From Bacillota bacterium (GTDB lineage: Bacteria > Bacillota > Clostridia > Lachnospirales > Lachnospiraceae), in contig JAEWPQ010000100.1 of assembly GCA_023460575.1 (NCBI GenBank), forward strand, positions 1 through 20,981: DNA of 20,981 nt. The letters run 5' to 3'. Of the stretch, positions 13,176 through 20,981 are shown one piece after another. Under the pieces are notes generated by a model. The model did not search any database. It had not been told where the DNA came from and saw only the letters and a program-made list of their open reading frames with translations. The position numbers and the translations under genes were made by a program. The stretch's first letter is position 1; each line of letters starts with the position of its first letter.

Positions 13176-15410
13176 ATGGCAGAAAAAATTGTTAAAACAG
13201 AGTATTCCGAGGAAATGCAGAAAAGCTACATGAACTACTCCATGAGTGTCATTACAGCAAGAGCTATCCCGGATGCGAGAGACGGATTAAAACCGGTGCA
13301 GCGCCGTGTGCTTTACGATATGAGCGAACTGCATTTAAATCATGATAAGCCCCACAGAAAATCAGCACGTATCGTAGGCGATACCATGGGTAAATATCAC
13401 CCCCATGGCGACAGTTCTATCTACGAAACGCTGGTTGTAATGTCTCAGGTATTTAAAAAAGGAGTTCCGCTGGTAAACGGTCATGGAAACTTCGGTTCCA
13501 TAGAAGGAGACGGAGCTGCGGCCATGCGATATACGGAGGCAAGGCTTGAAAAATTTGCAGAAGAGGTTTATTTAAAAGATCTGGATAAAACCGTGGAGTT
13601 TATTCCCAACTATGATGAAACGGAAAAAGAACCCGAGGTTCTTCCTGTAAGAGTTCCCAATCTGCTGATTAATGGGGCAGAGGGAATTGCAGTCGGAATG
13701 AGTACCAGCATCCCTCCTCATAATTTAAGTGAAGTGGTGGACGCAGTTCAGGCATATATTGATAATCCAGATATTTCCATAGCAGAACTGATGGAATATC
13801 TGCCGGGGCCTGACTTTCCTACAGGCGGTATTATTGCGAATAAGAGCGATCTTCCCTCTATTTATCAAACCGGAATGGGGAAAATTAAGCTTCGTGGAAA
13901 AATAGAGGTGGAGCTTGGAAAGCGAAAAGTTGATAAGGACAAGCTGATTATAACTGAGATTCCATATACCATGATAGGAGCCGGAATTAATAAATTCCTT
14001 ATGGATATTGCCGACCTGGTTGAAAACAAAAAGCTTACAGATGTAATAGATATTTCCAATCAGTCTAATAAAGATGGAATCCGGATTGTTCTGGAACTTC
14101 GTAAGGATGCAGATGTAGAGAAAATTCGTAATATTCTTTATAAAAAGACAAAACTGGAAGACACCTATGGCGTTAATATGCTTGCAATTGCGGATGGGCG
14201 CCCGGAGATCCTGAATTTAAAAGGAATTCTGAAAAATTATCTGGACTTTCAGTATGACAATGCTACCAGAAAATATAAGGTTCTTCTGGATAAAGAACTG
14301 GAAAAGAAAGAAATTAAGGAAGGACTTATAAAGGCCTGCGATATTATCGATCTGATTATAGCGGTATTAAGAGGTTCAAAAAATTTAAAAGATGCCAAAT
14401 ACTGCCTGATGACAGGTGATATTTCAAACATTTCTTTCCGGGTTAAGGGATTTGAAGAAGATGCCAGGAAGTTATGCTTTACAGAAAATCAGGCAAGTGC
14501 GATTCTTGAAATGCGGTTATATAAGCTGATCGGCTTAGAGATTCTTCAGTTGGAAAAGGAATTTAAGGAAACTCTGGCAAAGATAAAGGAATATGAAAAA
14601 ATCCTCTCCAGCAGAAAGAACATGGATGAGGTCATTAAAAAGGATCTGGATTATATTAAGGCAGAATATGGCACACCAAGAAAAACCCTGATTGAGGATG
14701 GAAAGGAAGCTGTCTATGATGAAACAGCCGTGACCGTTTCAGAAGTGACCTTTGTTATGGACAGGTTTGGATACTGCAAGGTACTGGATAAAAATACTTA
14801 TGACAGAAACAAAGAAACCATTGAAACAGAGAATCCTTTTGTGGTAAACTGTCTGAATACGGATAAGATCTGTATCTTTACCAATAAAGGAAATTTACAC
14901 CAGATAAAAGTTTTGGATATGCCAGGCGGAAAGCTTCGGGATAAAGGAACTCCCATTGACAATTTAAGTAAATTTGACGGAACAAAGGAAGAGATTATCT
15001 ATTTATCCCACGCAGGCGGATTAAAAGGGGAAAAGTTCCTGTTTGCGACCAGACAGGCATTGATTAAGATGGTGCCTGGAGAAGAATTTGAAACCAATAA
15101 CCGGACAGTAGCTGCAACCAGGCTTTTAGATGATGATGTGCTGATCTGTGTGCTTCTATATGAGGGAGAGACAGATACTGTTCTTCAGACCTCTTCCGGT
15201 GTATTCCTGCGTTTTTCTGCAGATGAGATTCCTGAGATGAAAAAGAATGCCAGAGGTGTGAGAGGAATTAAACTTTCCCCAGGTGAGAGTCTGGAAGCTG
15301 TCTATCTGCCAGGAGACGAACCGGTTATACGATACAAAGAAAAGGAAGTACATTTAAACCGTTTGAAAATAGGCAAGCGGGATGGAAAAGGCAGTAAGGT
15401 TCGCCTTTAG
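13176..15410 (+). CDS. parC: Topoisomerase IV subunit A (ParC type)
   Basis: DNA-cutting subunit that forms a covalent tyrosine link to DNA and partners the preceding gene product. The winged-helix region contains KSARIVGDTMGKYHPHGDSS and catalytic Tyr119 in AAAMRYTEARL. The quinolone-determining positions are wild type: Ser80 and Glu84, by the numbering familiar from Staphylococcus ParC. A coiled-coil and C-gate region follows (about 330-500), then a beta-pinwheel C-terminal domain (about 510-740). The GyrA box (QRRGGKG type) is absent; the equivalent place reads GGKLRDKGTPIDN, so ParC is favoured over GyrA. AAGGAGAAGG precedes the ATG, 11 bases after the parE-like stop, forming one operon. 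Confidence 0.92.
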   Translation: MAEKIVKTEYSEEMQKSYMNYSMSVITARAIPDARDGLKPVQRRVLYDMSELHLNHDKPHRKSARIVGDTMGKYHPHGDSSIYETLVVMSQVFKKGVPLVNGHGNFGSIEGDGAAAMRYTEARLEKFAEEVYLKDLDKTVEFIPNYDETEKEPEVLPVRVPNLLINGAEGIAVGMSTSIPPHNLSEVVDAVQAYIDNPDISIAELMEYLPGPDFPTGGIIANKSDLPSIYQTGMGKIKLRGKIEVELGKRKVDKDKLIITEIPYTMIGAGINKFLMDIADLVENKKLTDVIDISNQSNKDGIRIVLELRKDADVEKIRNILYKKTKLEDTYGVNMLAIADGRPEILNLKGILKNYLDFQYDNATRKYKVLLDKELEKKEIKEGLIKACDIIDLIIAVLRGSKNLKDAKYCLMTGDISNISFRVKGFEEDARKLCFTENQASAILEMRLYKLIGLEILQLEKEFKETLAKIKEYEKILSSRKNMDEVIKKDLDYIKAEYGTPRKTLIEDGKEAVYDETAVTVSEVTFVMDRFGYCKVLDKNTYDRNKETIETENPFVVNCLNTDKICIFTNKGNLHQIKVLDMPGGKLRDKGTPIDNLSKFDGTKEEIIYLSHAGGLKGEKFLFATRQALIKMVPGEEFETNNRTVAATRLLDDDVLICVLLYEGETDTVLQTSSGVFLRFSADEIPEMKKNARGVRGIKLSPGESLEAVYLPGDEPVIRYKEKEVHLNRLKIGKRDGKGSKVRL

Positions 15411-15424
15411 TGCTTTACTACAAC

Positions 15425-15470
15425 ATACATTTCCAAGAAATGTCTTCGTGGCGCGTACAAATGTATTTTT
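15425..15470 (+). terminator. Probable terminator after parC
   Basis: ATACATTT (15425-15432) pairs with AAATGTAT (15459-15466) across a 26-base loop and is followed by TTTT. The stem is short and the loop large, so it may be a weak terminator. Confidence 0.45.
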
Positions 15471-15570
15471 CTGACGAATAAATCTTGATTTTTTTTTCAC
15501 TTTGTTATAGGATAGTTAGGAATTTAGCGTATTATAGTATTACAAAATGAAAAGAAATGAGGAGAAAGCG

Positions 15571-16659
15571 ATGGAAAAGAAGTTGCGAGTTGGTATATTG
15601 GGAGCTACCGGTATGGTTGGACAGAGATTCATATCTCTGCTTGAGAACCACCCATGGTATGAGGTGGTGACTGTGGCAGCCAGCCCCCGTTCAGCTGGAA
15701 AGTCATATGAAGAGGCAGTTGGAGACCGTTGGAAGATGACAACTTCCATGCCGGAAGCAGTGAAACACTTAACAGTCATGAATGTGAATGAGGTTGAAAA
15801 AGTTGCAGCAGGTGTAGATTTTGTATTCAGCGCAGTTGACATGACAAAAGATGAGATTAAAGCCATAGAAGAAGCTTATGCCAAAACCGAAACACCGGTT
15901 GTTTCCAATAACAGCGCCCATAGATGGACGCCGGATGTGCCGATGGTAATTCCTGAGATCAATCCCCAGCATTTTGAAATTATAAAAGACCAGAGAAAGC
16001 GCCTGGGCACAGAGCATGGATTCATCGCAGTTAAACCAAACTGTTCCATTCAAAGCTATGCTCCGGTACTGACTGCATGGAAAGAATTTGAACCATATGA
16101 GGTGGTAGCTACAACTTATCAGGCTATTTCAGGTGCAGGAAAGACCTTTAAGGACTGGCCGGAGATGGAAGGAAACATTATTCCCTATATCGGGGGTGAG
16201 GAAGAGAAAAGCGAGCAGGAACCCCTTCGTTTATGGGGAACCATAGAAAACGGCGAGATTGTAAAAGCACAGGAGCCGGTAATCACCTGCCAGTGCGTTC
16301 GTGTTCCTGTTCTCAATGGCCATACTGCGGCAGTTTTTGTTAAATTCCGCAAGCAGCCAGCGAAAGAAGAATTAGTAGACCGCTTGATGAACTTTAAGGG
16401 ACTTCCCCAGGAACTTGATCTTCCAAGTGCACCAAAGCAGTTTATCCAGTACTTAGAAGAAGATAACCGTCCCCAGGTAACCCTTGATGTAGATTTTGAA
16501 AACGGAATGGGAGTTTCTGTGGGCCGTTTAAGAACAGATTCGGTGTATGATTATAAATTTATCGGCTTGTCCCACAATACCGTTCGCGGGGCAGCCGGCG
16601 GCGCAGTACTCTGTGCAGAGCTTTTAACTGCCCAGGGGTACATTAAAGCCAGAAATTAA
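15571..16659 (+). CDS. asd: Aspartate-semialdehyde dehydrogenase, archaeal/fungal type
   Basis: Reduces aspartyl phosphate to aspartate semialdehyde with NADPH, the branch point toward lysine/diaminopimelate, threonine and methionine. The ATG at 15571 (362 aa) is preferred over one at 15547 because GAGGAG lies between them at good spacing. The nucleotide-binding motif is VGILGATGMVGQRF. The catalytic Cys lies in AVKPNCSIQSYAPVL, and substrate-site features include SNNSAHR and VLNGHTAAV. The C-terminus GRLRTDSVYDYKFIGLSHN with RGAAGGAVL and the overall pattern match the archaeal/fungal-type subfamily (TIGR00978) rather than the classical enterobacterial form. I see no strong promoter; the spacer after parC contains only weak candidates. 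A hairpin terminator follows. Confidence 0.95.
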   Translation: MEKKLRVGILGATGMVGQRFISLLENHPWYEVVTVAASPRSAGKSYEEAVGDRWKMTTSMPEAVKHLTVMNVNEVEKVAAGVDFVFSAVDMTKDEIKAIEEAYAKTETPVVSNNSAHRWTPDVPMVIPEINPQHFEIIKDQRKRLGTEHGFIAVKPNCSIQSYAPVLTAWKEFEPYEVVATTYQAISGAGKTFKDWPEMEGNIIPYIGGEEEKSEQEPLRLWGTIENGEIVKAQEPVITCQCVRVPVLNGHTAAVFVKFRKQPAKEELVDRLMNFKGLPQELDLPSAPKQFIQYLEEDNRPQVTLDVDFENGMGVSVGRLRTDSVYDYKFIGLSHNTVRGAAGGAVLCAELLTAQGYIKARN

Positions 16660-16670
16660 CTGGATTATGG

Positions 16671-16697
16671 GGCTCTCTCTTTCCAGGGAGAGCCTTT
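16671..16697 (+). terminator. Terminator of asd
   Basis: GGCTCTCTCT (16671-16680), a TTCC loop and AGGGAGAGCC (16685-16694) form a ten-pair stem with one wobble, followed by TTT. Confidence 0.75.
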
Positions 16698-16724
16698 ATA
16701 AAATAGGTATATGGAGGAAGTAAG

Positions 16725-17783
16725 ATGGCATACAAAAAAGAACTTTGGGGAAACATGCCGGATGGCAGAGAGGTGTATTTATATACACTGGTAAATGAAA
16801 ACAGAGTCTCTGCTTCATTTACGAATCTGGGTGCAGTCTGGGTAACCATGAATGTGCCTGATCGGAACAGAAAGGAGACGGATGTGGTATTAGGGTATGA
16901 TCGTGTATCTGATTATCTGCTCAACCCGCCTCACTTCGGAGCTCCCATTGGAAGAAATGCCAACCGTATTGCTGGTGCAAGGTTTACGATTAATGGGAAG
17001 GAATACAAGCTGGCAGCCAATAACAGCACCAATAATTTACACAGCGGTCCGGACCTTTACCATTCACGTCTGTGGGACAGTGAAGCTGAAGAGAGTGAAT
17101 TGGGAACCAGTGTGAGCTTTTCTCTTTTTTCACCAGATGGAGATCAGGGATATCCCGGCAATGCGAATATTACCATAACGTATACCCTGACACAGGATGA
17201 CAGTTTAAAGATTGATTACCATATGATTTGTGATGAGGATACAGTGGCAAACTTTACCAATCACAGTTATTTCAATCTGGATGGACACGATGGCGGATGT
17301 GCATTAAAGCAGCGTGTATGGATTGATGCCGATACCTATACAAGAGCGGATGAAATTTCAATTCCTACAGGAGAATTTACTCCGGTAAAGGGTACTCCCA
17401 TGGATTTCACTGTCATGAAATCAATTGAACAGGATATAAATGAAGATTATGAAGCACTTGTTTTCGGAAACGGGTATGACCACAACTGGGTGCTGAATCA
17501 TCCGTTAAAGGAACTGGCTTTGTGTGCTGCAGCTGAATCAGATAAGACCGGAATCAGAATGGAAGTGTACACAGATCTTCCCGGAATGCAGTTTTATACT
17601 GCCAACTTTTTAACTGACCAGATGCCTGGCAAGGGAGGCGCGGTTTACAGCAAACGCTGCTGCTATTGCTTTGAAACCCAGTATTATCCCAATGCGGTAA
17701 ACACTCCTTCATTTCCTTCCCCCATTTTAAAGGCAGGACAGGAATATCAGACAACTACAATCTATAAATTTATCACAATTTAG
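16725..17783 (+). CDS. galM: Aldose 1-epimerase (galactose mutarotase)
   Basis: Interconverts alpha and beta anomers of aldoses such as galactose and glucose in the cytoplasm, feeding the Leloir pathway. The 352-residue length is normal. Family motifs are in order: FGAPIGRNANRIAGARF, LHSGPD, the catalytic histidine in NFTNHSYFNLDGH, PTGEFTPVKGTPMDF, NGYDHNWVLN, and the catalytic glutamate in CFETQYYPNAVN. GGAGG sits seven bases before the ATG. No galactose operon genes surround it, so it is probably a general housekeeping or scavenging enzyme. It lies between the asd terminator and a hairpin at 17803. Confidence 0.95.
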   Translation: MAYKKELWGNMPDGREVYLYTLVNENRVSASFTNLGAVWVTMNVPDRNRKETDVVLGYDRVSDYLLNPPHFGAPIGRNANRIAGARFTINGKEYKLAANNSTNNLHSGPDLYHSRLWDSEAEESELGTSVSFSLFSPDGDQGYPGNANITITYTLTQDDSLKIDYHMICDEDTVANFTNHSYFNLDGHDGGCALKQRVWIDADTYTRADEISIPTGEFTPVKGTPMDFTVMKSIEQDINEDYEALVFGNGYDHNWVLNHPLKELALCAAAESDKTGIRMEVYTDLPGMQFYTANFLTDQMPGKGGAVYSKRCCYCFETQYYPNAVNTPSFPSPILKAGQEYQTTTIYKFITI

Positions 17784-17802
17784 TGATGAATTGACATGAA
17801 AT

Positions 17803-17828
17803 CAGGGACGCAGATTACTGCGCCCCTG
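17803..17828 (+). terminator. GC-rich hairpin between galM and the DMT gene
   Basis: CAGGGACGCAG (17803-17813), an ATTA loop and CTGCGCCCCTG (17818-17828) pair with a single A-C mismatch. There is no T-run after it, so it may act as an mRNA-stabilising hairpin or an attenuator rather than a standard terminator. Confidence 0.5.
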
Positions 17829-17859
17829 TACGCTTGTGAAAGGACATTTTTGCATACTT

Positions 17860-18747
17860 ATGAATAAATCCAATGAAAAAGGAATAAAAGCTCTTTCAGT
17901 CATGGGACTGATTGTCACCACAATTATATGGGGAAGTGCCTTTGTTGTGATGAAAAATTCGGTGGATGTCATATCACCAACTTATCTGCTGGCACTGCGA
18001 TTTACCATTGCGTTTGCAGCACTTGCTGCAGTATTTTGGAAGCGGTTAAGAAAAGCAGGAAAAGCAGATGTTTTATGCGGAGTGGTTTTGGGCTTTTTTT
18101 TGTTTATCAGTTATTTCTTTCAGACTTATGGACTGAAATACACAACTGCCAGCAAAAATGCTTTTATAACTACATTATATGTCATTCTCGTCCCATTTTT
18201 ACATTGGTTTTTTAATAAGAAAAAACCTGCAAGAAATAATGTAGGAGCAGCAGTTATAGCAGTCATCGGTCTGGGTTTTATTTCCCTGGAGGGAGACCTA
18301 AAAGTGAATGTGGGTGATCTTATGACTCTTGTATGCGGAATATTTTTTGCTTTCCACATCGTCTTTGTTGACCGGTATACAGAAAACCATGATCCCATTA
18401 TACTGACAGTGATGCAGATGGCTGTTGCGGCAGGATTAAGCTGGGTTGTTGCACCGTTTCTGGAGGGAAGACTGGATCTGTCTGTAATAGACCATTCTAT
18501 GGCAGTCAGCCTTCTGTATCTTGGTATCTTCAGCACAATGATATGCTTCCTGCTTCAGAATATGGGGCAGAAGCATCTAAGTCCCAATACTTCCTCCATT
18601 ATTTTATCTTTTGAGTCTGTATTCGGCCTGCTGTTCTCCGTCTGTTTGCTGGGAGAACCGGTAACTGTAAAATTACTGACCGGCTGCACTTTGCTCTTTT
18701 TGTCTGTTATTTTGTCTGAATATAGAAAACGAACTCCCGCTGATTAA
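17860..18747 (+). CDS. DMT superfamily (EamA) transporter
   Basis: An inner-membrane protein of the drug/metabolite transporter superfamily with two EamA repeats (residues about 12-145 and about 155-290) and about ten hydrophobic helices. The first helix contains TTIIWGSAFVVMKNSV, the hallmark of the EamA family; the second repeat contains LLYLGIFSTMICFLLQNMGQKHL and SIILSFESVFGLLFSV. The substrate cannot be inferred; relatives export amino acids, purines or other metabolites. The ATG at 17860 is used, although an upstream GTG at 17836 would add eight residues; the AAAGGA site lies about 15 bases ahead of the ATG, which is long. A terminator follows directly. Strand and spacing suggest it may be co-transcribed with galM through the hairpin. 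Confidence 0.88.
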   Translation: MNKSNEKGIKALSVMGLIVTTIIWGSAFVVMKNSVDVISPTYLLALRFTIAFAALAAVFWKRLRKAGKADVLCGVVLGFFLFISYFFQTYGLKYTTASKNAFITTLYVILVPFLHWFFNKKKPARNNVGAAVIAVIGLGFISLEGDLKVNVGDLMTLVCGIFFAFHIVFVDRYTENHDPIILTVMQMAVAAGLSWVVAPFLEGRLDLSVIDHSMAVSLLYLGIFSTMICFLLQNMGQKHLSPNTSSIILSFESVFGLLFSVCLLGEPVTVKLLTGCTLLFLSVILSEYRKRTPAD

Positions 18748-18767
18748 GTTTCAGTGGGGGATTTTTT
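18734..18767 (+). terminator. Terminator of the DMT transporter gene
   Basis: CTCCCGCTGA (18734-18743) pairs with TCAGTGGGGG (18751-18760) over ten positions with two wobbles, followed by ATTTTTTCTTT. The stem overlaps the stop codon of the gene. Confidence 0.8.
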
Positions 18768-18866
18768 CTTTGTTGCCATAATATAATTTCCCCCATTTTT
18801 TTTTATGTATAGAATTTTCTTTACGTTAATGTAATGGAATTTTAAGTAAATTGTCAATCATTGTAC

Positions 18867-18897
18867 CATTGATATTAAAATTTATCAATGTTATAAT
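18867..18897 (+). promoter_or_regulatory. Upstream topB promoter containing an inverted repeat
   Basis: TTGATA (18869-18874) and TATAAT (18892-18897) have a 17-base spacer. A perfect 8-8-8 inverted repeat, CATTGATA (18867-18874) and TATCAATG (18883-18890), covers the -35 and most of the spacer, which is where a repressor would block RNA polymerase. Confidence 0.65.
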
Positions 18898-18937
18898 GGT
18901 TTTTGATGTGCCTTTTGGTGAGAGTTGTCAGAAATAT

Positions 18938-18966
18938 TTGCTATTCATGATTTTTAATGGTATAAT
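18938..18966 (+). promoter_or_regulatory. Downstream topB promoter with extended -10
   Basis: TTGCTA (18938-18943) and TATAAT (18961-18966) are 17 bases apart, and TGG ahead of the -10 makes an extended -10 motif. It lies about 35 bases before the topB start. Confidence 0.7.
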
Positions 18967-19001
18967 AGAGCGGTTACTATCACAAAGCAGTAGGGAGTTA
19001 T

Positions 19002-20981
19002 ATGTCAAAATCGTTATACATTGCAGAAAAACCAAGTGTGGCTCAGGAGTTCGCGAATGCGCTTAAGATTAACGCAAAACGCAGCAACGGATACATAGAA
19101 GCAGATCAGGTGATTATTACCTGGTGCGTGGGACATCTGGTTACTATGAGCTATCCGGAAAGCTATGATCCCAGATATAAGCGATGGAGTTTAGCCACCC
19201 TGCCCTTTCTTCCAAAAGAATTTAAATATGAAGTAATTCCAAGTGCAGCCAGACAGTTTGAAGTTGTGAGCAGTCTGCTAAACCGTCCTGACGTGGATAC
19301 AATCTATGTTTGTACTGACTCCGGTAGAGAAGGAGAATACATATACAGGCTGGTTGCCCAGATGGCGGGGGTGAATGATAAAAAGCAGAAGAGAGTCTGG
19401 ATTGATTCACAAACAGAAGAGGAAATTTTAAGAGGCATACGGGAAGCAAAAGACGAGGCCGAATATGATAATCTTTCGGCTTCCGCTTATCTGCGTGCAA
19501 AAGAAGATTATCTTATGGGAATTAATTTTTCACGTTTGCTTACACTAAGATATGGACAGAGTATTTCAAATTATTTAAAGAGCGGTAAGAATACTGTTAT
19601 TTCCGTAGGCAGGGTCATGACCTGCGTAATGGGAATGGTGGTGCGGAGAGAACGGGAGATCAGGGACTTTGTAAAGACGCCGTTTTACCGGGTTATCGGT
19701 ACATTTACCAGAGAAGATCTGGATTTTGACGGTGAATGGAAAAGTGCTCCGGGATCTAAGTTTTATGAGTCACCATACCTCTATAAAGAGAATGGATTTA
19801 AAGAAAGAAAGCATGCTGAGGAGCTGATAGGGATACTTTCTGCATCAGATCCCATGGAGGCAGTTGTTGCATCAATTGAGAAAAAGAAGGAAACAAAGAA
19901 TCCGCCGCTGCTTTACAATCTGGCTGAACTTCAAAATGACTGTTCTAAGATGTTTAAGATCAGTCCTGATGAGACTCTAAAGGTAGTTCAGGAGCTTTAT
20001 GAGAAGAAGATGGTCACTTACCCAAGAACAGATGCCAGAGTTCTTTCCACCGCAGTAGCAAAGGAAATCTATAAGAACATCAGTGGTCTGAAAGGCTTTG
20101 AGACTTTAAAGGATGCAGCAGAGGAAGTGTTAAACAGAGGATCCTACAAATCAATTGATAAAACAAGATATGTCAATGATAAACAGATTACGGACCATTA
20201 CGCCATCGTACCCACTGGTCAGGGTATTTCCGCGTTAAGAGGCTTAACACCCCTTGTGGCTAAGGTTTATGAAGTGATTGCAAGAAGGTTTTTAAGTATT
20301 TTCTATCCTCCGGCTATTTATCAAAAGTATGCACTTGAGCTGATTGCAGAAAAAGAACACTTTTATTCCAACTTCCGGGTAATGTTGGAAGAGGGGTACT
20401 TAAAAGTGGCAGATGTATCCGGCAGCAAGAAAAAAGCAGAGGAAAAGACGGAAGAACCACTCCCTGACAGTGAAAATCAGGATGAGAACAATTCGGAAGT
20501 ATCTCAAAAGCAAATGGACAATCCAGCGTTTATTGCCATGCTTGGTTCATTAAAAAAGGGTATGCAGCTGCCCATTAAAAAGCTGATTATTAAAGAAGGT
20601 GAGACTTCTCCACCTAAACGTTACACATCAGGATCCATGATTCTTGCCATGGAAAATGCGGGGCAATTAATCGAGGATGAAGAACTCCGTGCCCAGATTA
20701 AGGGAAGCGGGATAGGAACCAGTGCTACGAGAGCTGAGATTTTAAAAAAGCTGTTCAATATCGGCTACCTTTCCCTGAACACGAAAACCCAGATAATTCT
20801 GCCCGCACTGTTAGGAGAGATGATCTATGATGTAGTGAACGCATCCATTAAACAGCTTCTTAATCCGGAGCTGACAGCCAGCTGGGAAAAGGGATTAACC
20901 TATGTATCAGAGGGAAGCATAACCTCAGAAGAATATATGCAGAAACTGGAGAATTTTGTTGCCGGACGTACCGCTTGGGTA
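19002..20981 (+). CDS. topB: DNA topoisomerase III (type IA), 3' end outside the window
   Basis: A type IA topoisomerase that relaxes or decatenates DNA by single-strand passage. The frame is open for 660 codons from the ATG at 19002 (AGGGAG ahead) to the right edge, so the C-terminus is missing. The Toprim domain has the start SLYIAEKPSVAQEFA with GHLV and the metal site VCTDSGREGEY. The catalytic tyrosine is Tyr340 in KKMVTYPRTDARVLS, followed by ITDHYAIVPTG. About residues 470-510 form an acidic Glu/Asp/Lys-rich linker that interrupts the core before PPKRYTSGSMILAMENAG and KGSGIGTSATRAEI. The pattern resembles Firmicutes TopB and the plasmid-type relatives. Two tandem promoters lie upstream. 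Confidence 0.95.
   Translation, partial: MSKSLYIAEKPSVAQEFANALKINAKRSNGYIEADQVIITWCVGHLVTMSYPESYDPRYKRWSLATLPFLPKEFKYEVIPSAARQFEVVSSLLNRPDVDTIYVCTDSGREGEYIYRLVAQMAGVNDKKQKRVWIDSQTEEEILRGIREAKDEAEYDNLSASAYLRAKEDYLMGINFSRLLTLRYGQSISNYLKSGKNTVISVGRVMTCVMGMVVRREREIRDFVKTPFYRVIGTFTREDLDFDGEWKSAPGSKFYESPYLYKENGFKERKHAEELIGILSASDPMEAVVASIEKKKETKNPPLLYNLAELQNDCSKMFKISPDETLKVVQELYEKKMVTYPRTDARVLSTAVAKEIYKNISGLKGFETLKDAAEEVLNRGSYKSIDKTRYVNDKQITDHYAIVPTGQGISALRGLTPLVAKVYEVIARRFLSIFYPPAIYQKYALELIAEKEHFYSNFRVMLEEGYLKVADVSGSKKKAEEKTEEPLPDSENQDENNSEVSQKQMDNPAFIAMLGSLKKGMQLPIKKLIIKEGETSPPKRYTSGSMILAMENAGQLIEDEELRAQIKGSGIGTSATRAEILKKLFNIGYLSLNTKTQIILPALLGEMIYDVVNASIKQLLNPELTASWEKGLTYVSEGSITSEEYMQKLENFVAGRTAWV

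Noticed and set aside
15481..15540. Possible asd promoter (TTGATT or TTGTTA with TATAGG/TATTAT)
   Set aside because: The spacings are 15 and 22 bases, outside the usual 16-18, so no promoter is called.
18126..18536. 136-codon minus-strand ORF inside the DMT transporter gene
   Set aside because: The + strand frame has clear EamA repeats; the antisense frame has no start site or family features.
18851..19066. 71-codon + strand ORF upstream of topB
   Set aside because: It spans both topB promoters, has no ribosome binding site and overlaps the start of topB in another frame.

Overview
The window looks like a chromosome segment of a low-to-mid GC Gram-positive anaerobe of the Clostridia, most likely Lachnospiraceae (Clostridium cluster XIVa). 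The support is strong AGGAGG-type ribosome binding sites, sigma-A type TTGxxx-N17-TATAAT promoters, tRNA genes without an encoded CCA, an archaeal/fungal-type aspartate-semialdehyde dehydrogenase beside a topoisomerase IV gene pair, and a clostridial-type phage lysis cassette. The species cannot be named from the sequence alone.

Positions 1 to about 7,600 are the AT-rich right end of a prophage or prophage remnant. From left to right it holds: disordered small ORFs and an apparent minus-strand gene fragment (1-560); a self-contained one-gene transcription unit with its own promoter and terminator (607-1351), organised like a phage moron; two small tail-end proteins and a holin (1442-2417); a hairpin-rich gap and an NlpC/P60-like endolysin with cell-wall-binding repeats (2421-3372); a bidirectional terminator; a minus-strand two-gene cargo operon encoding a zinc-finger protein and a DUF2971-family protein (5547-3445); and a rightward regulatory unit of a ribbon-helix-helix-like protein, a Rha-family antirepressor and a small coupled ORF (5854-7476). 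The element stops at the 3' end of a tRNA-Thr(CGU) gene. Repeated GTTAGTCA motifs just outside that tRNA look like integrase arm sites. No integrase, structural or packaging genes lie in the window, so only one end of the element is visible.

Positions 7,658-11,088 are chromosomal. They contain tRNA-Thr, a membrane-anchored protein with a degenerate GGDEF and an apparently intact EAL domain (predicted c-di-GMP phosphodiesterase) overlapping an acylphosphatase gene, a very strong terminator, a decayed C-terminal fragment of an FAD-dependent oxidoreductase, and tRNA-Gly(CCC).

Positions 11,182-20,981 are core housekeeping genes, all on the + strand: a GyrB/ParE-type subunit and a ParC-type subunit of topoisomerase IV, aspartate-semialdehyde dehydrogenase (lysine, threonine, methionine and diaminopimelate supply), aldose 1-epimerase, a DMT/EamA transporter, and topoisomerase III, which runs off the right edge. 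Most are separated by recognisable terminators, so they are mainly small independent transcription units.

The best leads are the uncharacterised cargo genes (the moron at 669 and the zinc-finger/DUF2971 pair), the inferred attachment region at tRNA-Thr, the possible AUC start codon of the parE-like gene, the tRNA-Gly(CCC) with C at T-loop position 55, and the symmetric operator-like element inside the upstream topB promoter.
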